Positions 62,156 to 64,000 of a stretch of 64,000 bases of DNA are shown here, in pieces; position 1 is the stretch's first letter; each line of letters starts with the position of its first letter. Under the pieces are notes generated by a model that worked only from the letters and a program-made list of their open reading frames with translations, did no database searches and was not told where the DNA came from. The stretch covers positions 42,524,525 to 42,588,524 of the forward strand of contig JANJXV010000016.1 of assembly GCA_024803745.1 (NCBI GenBank), in the 5' to 3' direction. This DNA comes from Megascapheus bottae (taxonomy: Eukaryota > Chordata > Mammalia > Rodentia > Geomyidae). Made by a program: the position numbers and the translations under genes.

Positions 62156-63865
62156 AATATATGCACATCATGATCAGTTGCTAGATGCGGCTTTTACTTC
62201 TGACATGGTAAGTAGAATGATTCCTACTGAAAGAAGATTTAAGGAAATATTCTTGCACTCTGCACTTTACAGGTTTTCAAAATGAATCATACCATTGGGG
62301 ACACTGACCAGTTGCTGAAAATAATCTTGGAACCTTCACTTGAGCTACTTCAATCAAGAGAAAAACATTGCAAGCTCTAAGAAAAATACGTACTATCGAG
62401 TGCCCTTTCTATTAAATATTTAATCAAGCATATTCAGGCTGTCAAAGTTAATGGATAACAAACATACCAGTTGACTCCAGGCAGAAATTGGTGTCACAGG
62501 AAGTTGGAAATATGAAATACTAGCAGGAAACACACAGGGGGCTGGGACAAACATTGATACAGAAGCTTTGTTTCTCTACACTCGTCAGCAATCACTTGTG
62601 TTTTCTAGTCACTGAAGAGAGCTAGAGTCCTTGCTTTAATTTAGGAAAACCAGTTATTTAAAGCTAGCACTTCCTCTTGTACATATAACCGTCACCCAGT
62701 GCAATAAACATCTTACACCTAATCTCATTCCCCAACCTCGGGGTACAGGAAGGACTTTTTTAAGGGTGGGATTATAATTGATGCTTACTTGTTAGGGAAG
62801 TAGATTTAGAAACTGAATCAAATCTGGAGATCTCTTTAAATATTATAGACATGTAAATAGATTCGTTCTAATCACTTCTCAGTCTTGCGGCTAAGATCAA
62901 GTGTAGTACCTGTTCTTAAATATATTAATTCTGTTGACCCACTGACATGACATCTCATTTCATTTATTTGTGTCTCCTCAGTTTCTTTCATTACTGTTTT
63001 ATGATTTCATGACTTGATTATGGCTAAGAATTTCATCTGATTTTTCAGTTTAGATTTAGCTGTTGTGAGTTCTTTAATCTGTAGTTAGTACATAGAAAAG
63101 TTACGGATTTGTATGTTTATTTTGTACCTTGAAAACTCACTAGTTACAGCAGTGTTATGGTGGGACCCGCAGAGCTTATTAGAGACAGGAATACATCTGC
63201 ATACAAGGACAATTTAGCATTTATTTCCAATTTGAAAGATCATTTTAACTTGAAGTAAATGGGGAAATTTTAGCAGCGTTCCTTTTAAAAGTTGGTCAAT
63301 CAGTTATGGATTTCCAGCAGAGATGATCGTTACAAGAGCAGGGCACACCTGGACTCGGGGCTATGGGAAGTCCTGGGACTGATTTGAAAGGCACATGGTC
63401 ACCGATGCACCGGCTTCTCAGCACCCCCTGAAGTCTTCTGCCTGTTCTGACCGTGTTCTATGGCCATTGAATGATGCTATAAACATCCAAAAAACTCTCA
63501 GCAGGACAAAAGGGCCCTTCCAGGAGAGAAGCCGGGATGTGTCTCCTAGTAAGATTTTTGCTTTCCCTGACAGAGTACTGAAATTCAACCATACCAACCA
63601 CCATTTTTGTACATTTCAAACTGTCAGTAAATTACTTGAACTTGCTTTTGTTTTCTTTTTTCTGTCTCTTTATCTAGCCTTCATAGTAGGATTAAATATA
63701 GACTGTTTCTTTTTGCCCTTTTTCATGTTGCAATCTGTTTCTACTCGTTACCATGGCTTACAACACATCTAATTGGAAAGGACTTAAATGTAACATGGTA
63801 TTATATTTCACAATATGTTTTATAGACAAAGTGACATCAATTATAAGACAACCAACTTCCGCTTC
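62156..63865. other. Unique DNA, no gene seen
   Basis: No recognised repeat. The 125-codon frame at 63395-63772 shows no known protein family; its hydrophobic end comes from T-rich DNA. Confidence 0.4.
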
Positions 63866-64000
63866 TTATTTATTTTTAATTTTAATTTTAATTTTATTCT
63901 GTGGGTCCTGGGGTGTGAACTCGGAATGGGTGCTGTTCCAGGGCATTTTTGCTCAAAGCTAGCACTCTAACTCTTTGAGCCACAGCACCATTTCTGGTTC
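63866..64000 (-). mobile_element. Geo SINE, antisense, cut by window edge
   Basis: A (TTTTAA)n-like tail at 63866-63897 is followed by 'gggtcctggggtgtgaactc', 'tgctcaaagctagcactcta' and 'ttgagccacagcaccatttc'. The left half lies beyond the window, so the head type is unknown. Confidence 0.88.

Overview
This window is non-coding mammalian nuclear DNA, most likely from a rodent of the Geomyoidea (kangaroo rats, pocket mice, pocket gophers). The main clue is a dimeric SINE. It has a tRNA-Ala/ID-like left half and a right half matching the published description of IDL-Geo, a SINE reported as restricted to that superfamily. L1 LINE fragments, B1-like 7SL-derived SINEs, long CA/TG, GA and GGAA microsatellites, AT-rich composition and few CpGs all fit. 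Nothing looks bacterial, viral or organellar, and there are no operons or CRISPR arrays. I found no protein-coding exon, functional RNA gene or promoter that I can defend. The open reading frames are 60-157 codons long, mostly inside repeats or low-complexity DNA, and look like chance or LINE remnants. The window is probably an intron or an intergenic stretch; exons too short or too diverged to read by eye cannot be excluded.

Layout. 0-5 kb: a 7SL-headed Geo SINE, a well-preserved IDL-Geo SINE with target-site duplications (TSDs), an old antisense L1 remnant, a compound (TG)n(AG)n tract and L2-like relics. 5-20 kb: mostly unique sequence with B1-type SINEs near 6.6, 7.5 and 15.1 kb, an LTR-like relic near 9.3 kb, an old antisense L1 near 13 kb, a CA repeat at 16.1 kb and an L1 3' tip at 18.8 kb. 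20-28 kb: a 1.4-kb L1 3' part with TSDs, a second short L1 3' end with TSDs at 26.35-26.73 kb and a fragment of L1 ORF2 at 27.2 kb. 28-35.2 kb: unique DNA, then a 2.2-kb antisense L1 ORF2 pseudogene (endonuclease end plus reverse transcriptase), a truncated Geo SINE and a small L1 whose 5' part is inverted (twin priming) between a perfect 17-bp duplication. 35.2-42.2 kb: about 7 kb in which I see no recognisable young repeat. 42.2-43.9 kb: a dense SINE cluster (four Geo-tailed SINEs, AAT repeat, 190-bp polypurine tract). 44-64 kb: mostly unique DNA with scattered SINE and L1 relics, a CA repeat at 49.7 kb and a Geo SINE cut by the right edge.

The most interesting signals concern retroposon biology, not a new gene system. 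Two different SINE heads (tRNA-like and 7SL-like) carry the same Geo right half. That right half itself looks tRNA-Ala-derived. The L1 3' ends fall into two diagnostic groups, and the twin-primed L1 is unusually clear. I saw no evidence for an undescribed gene system.
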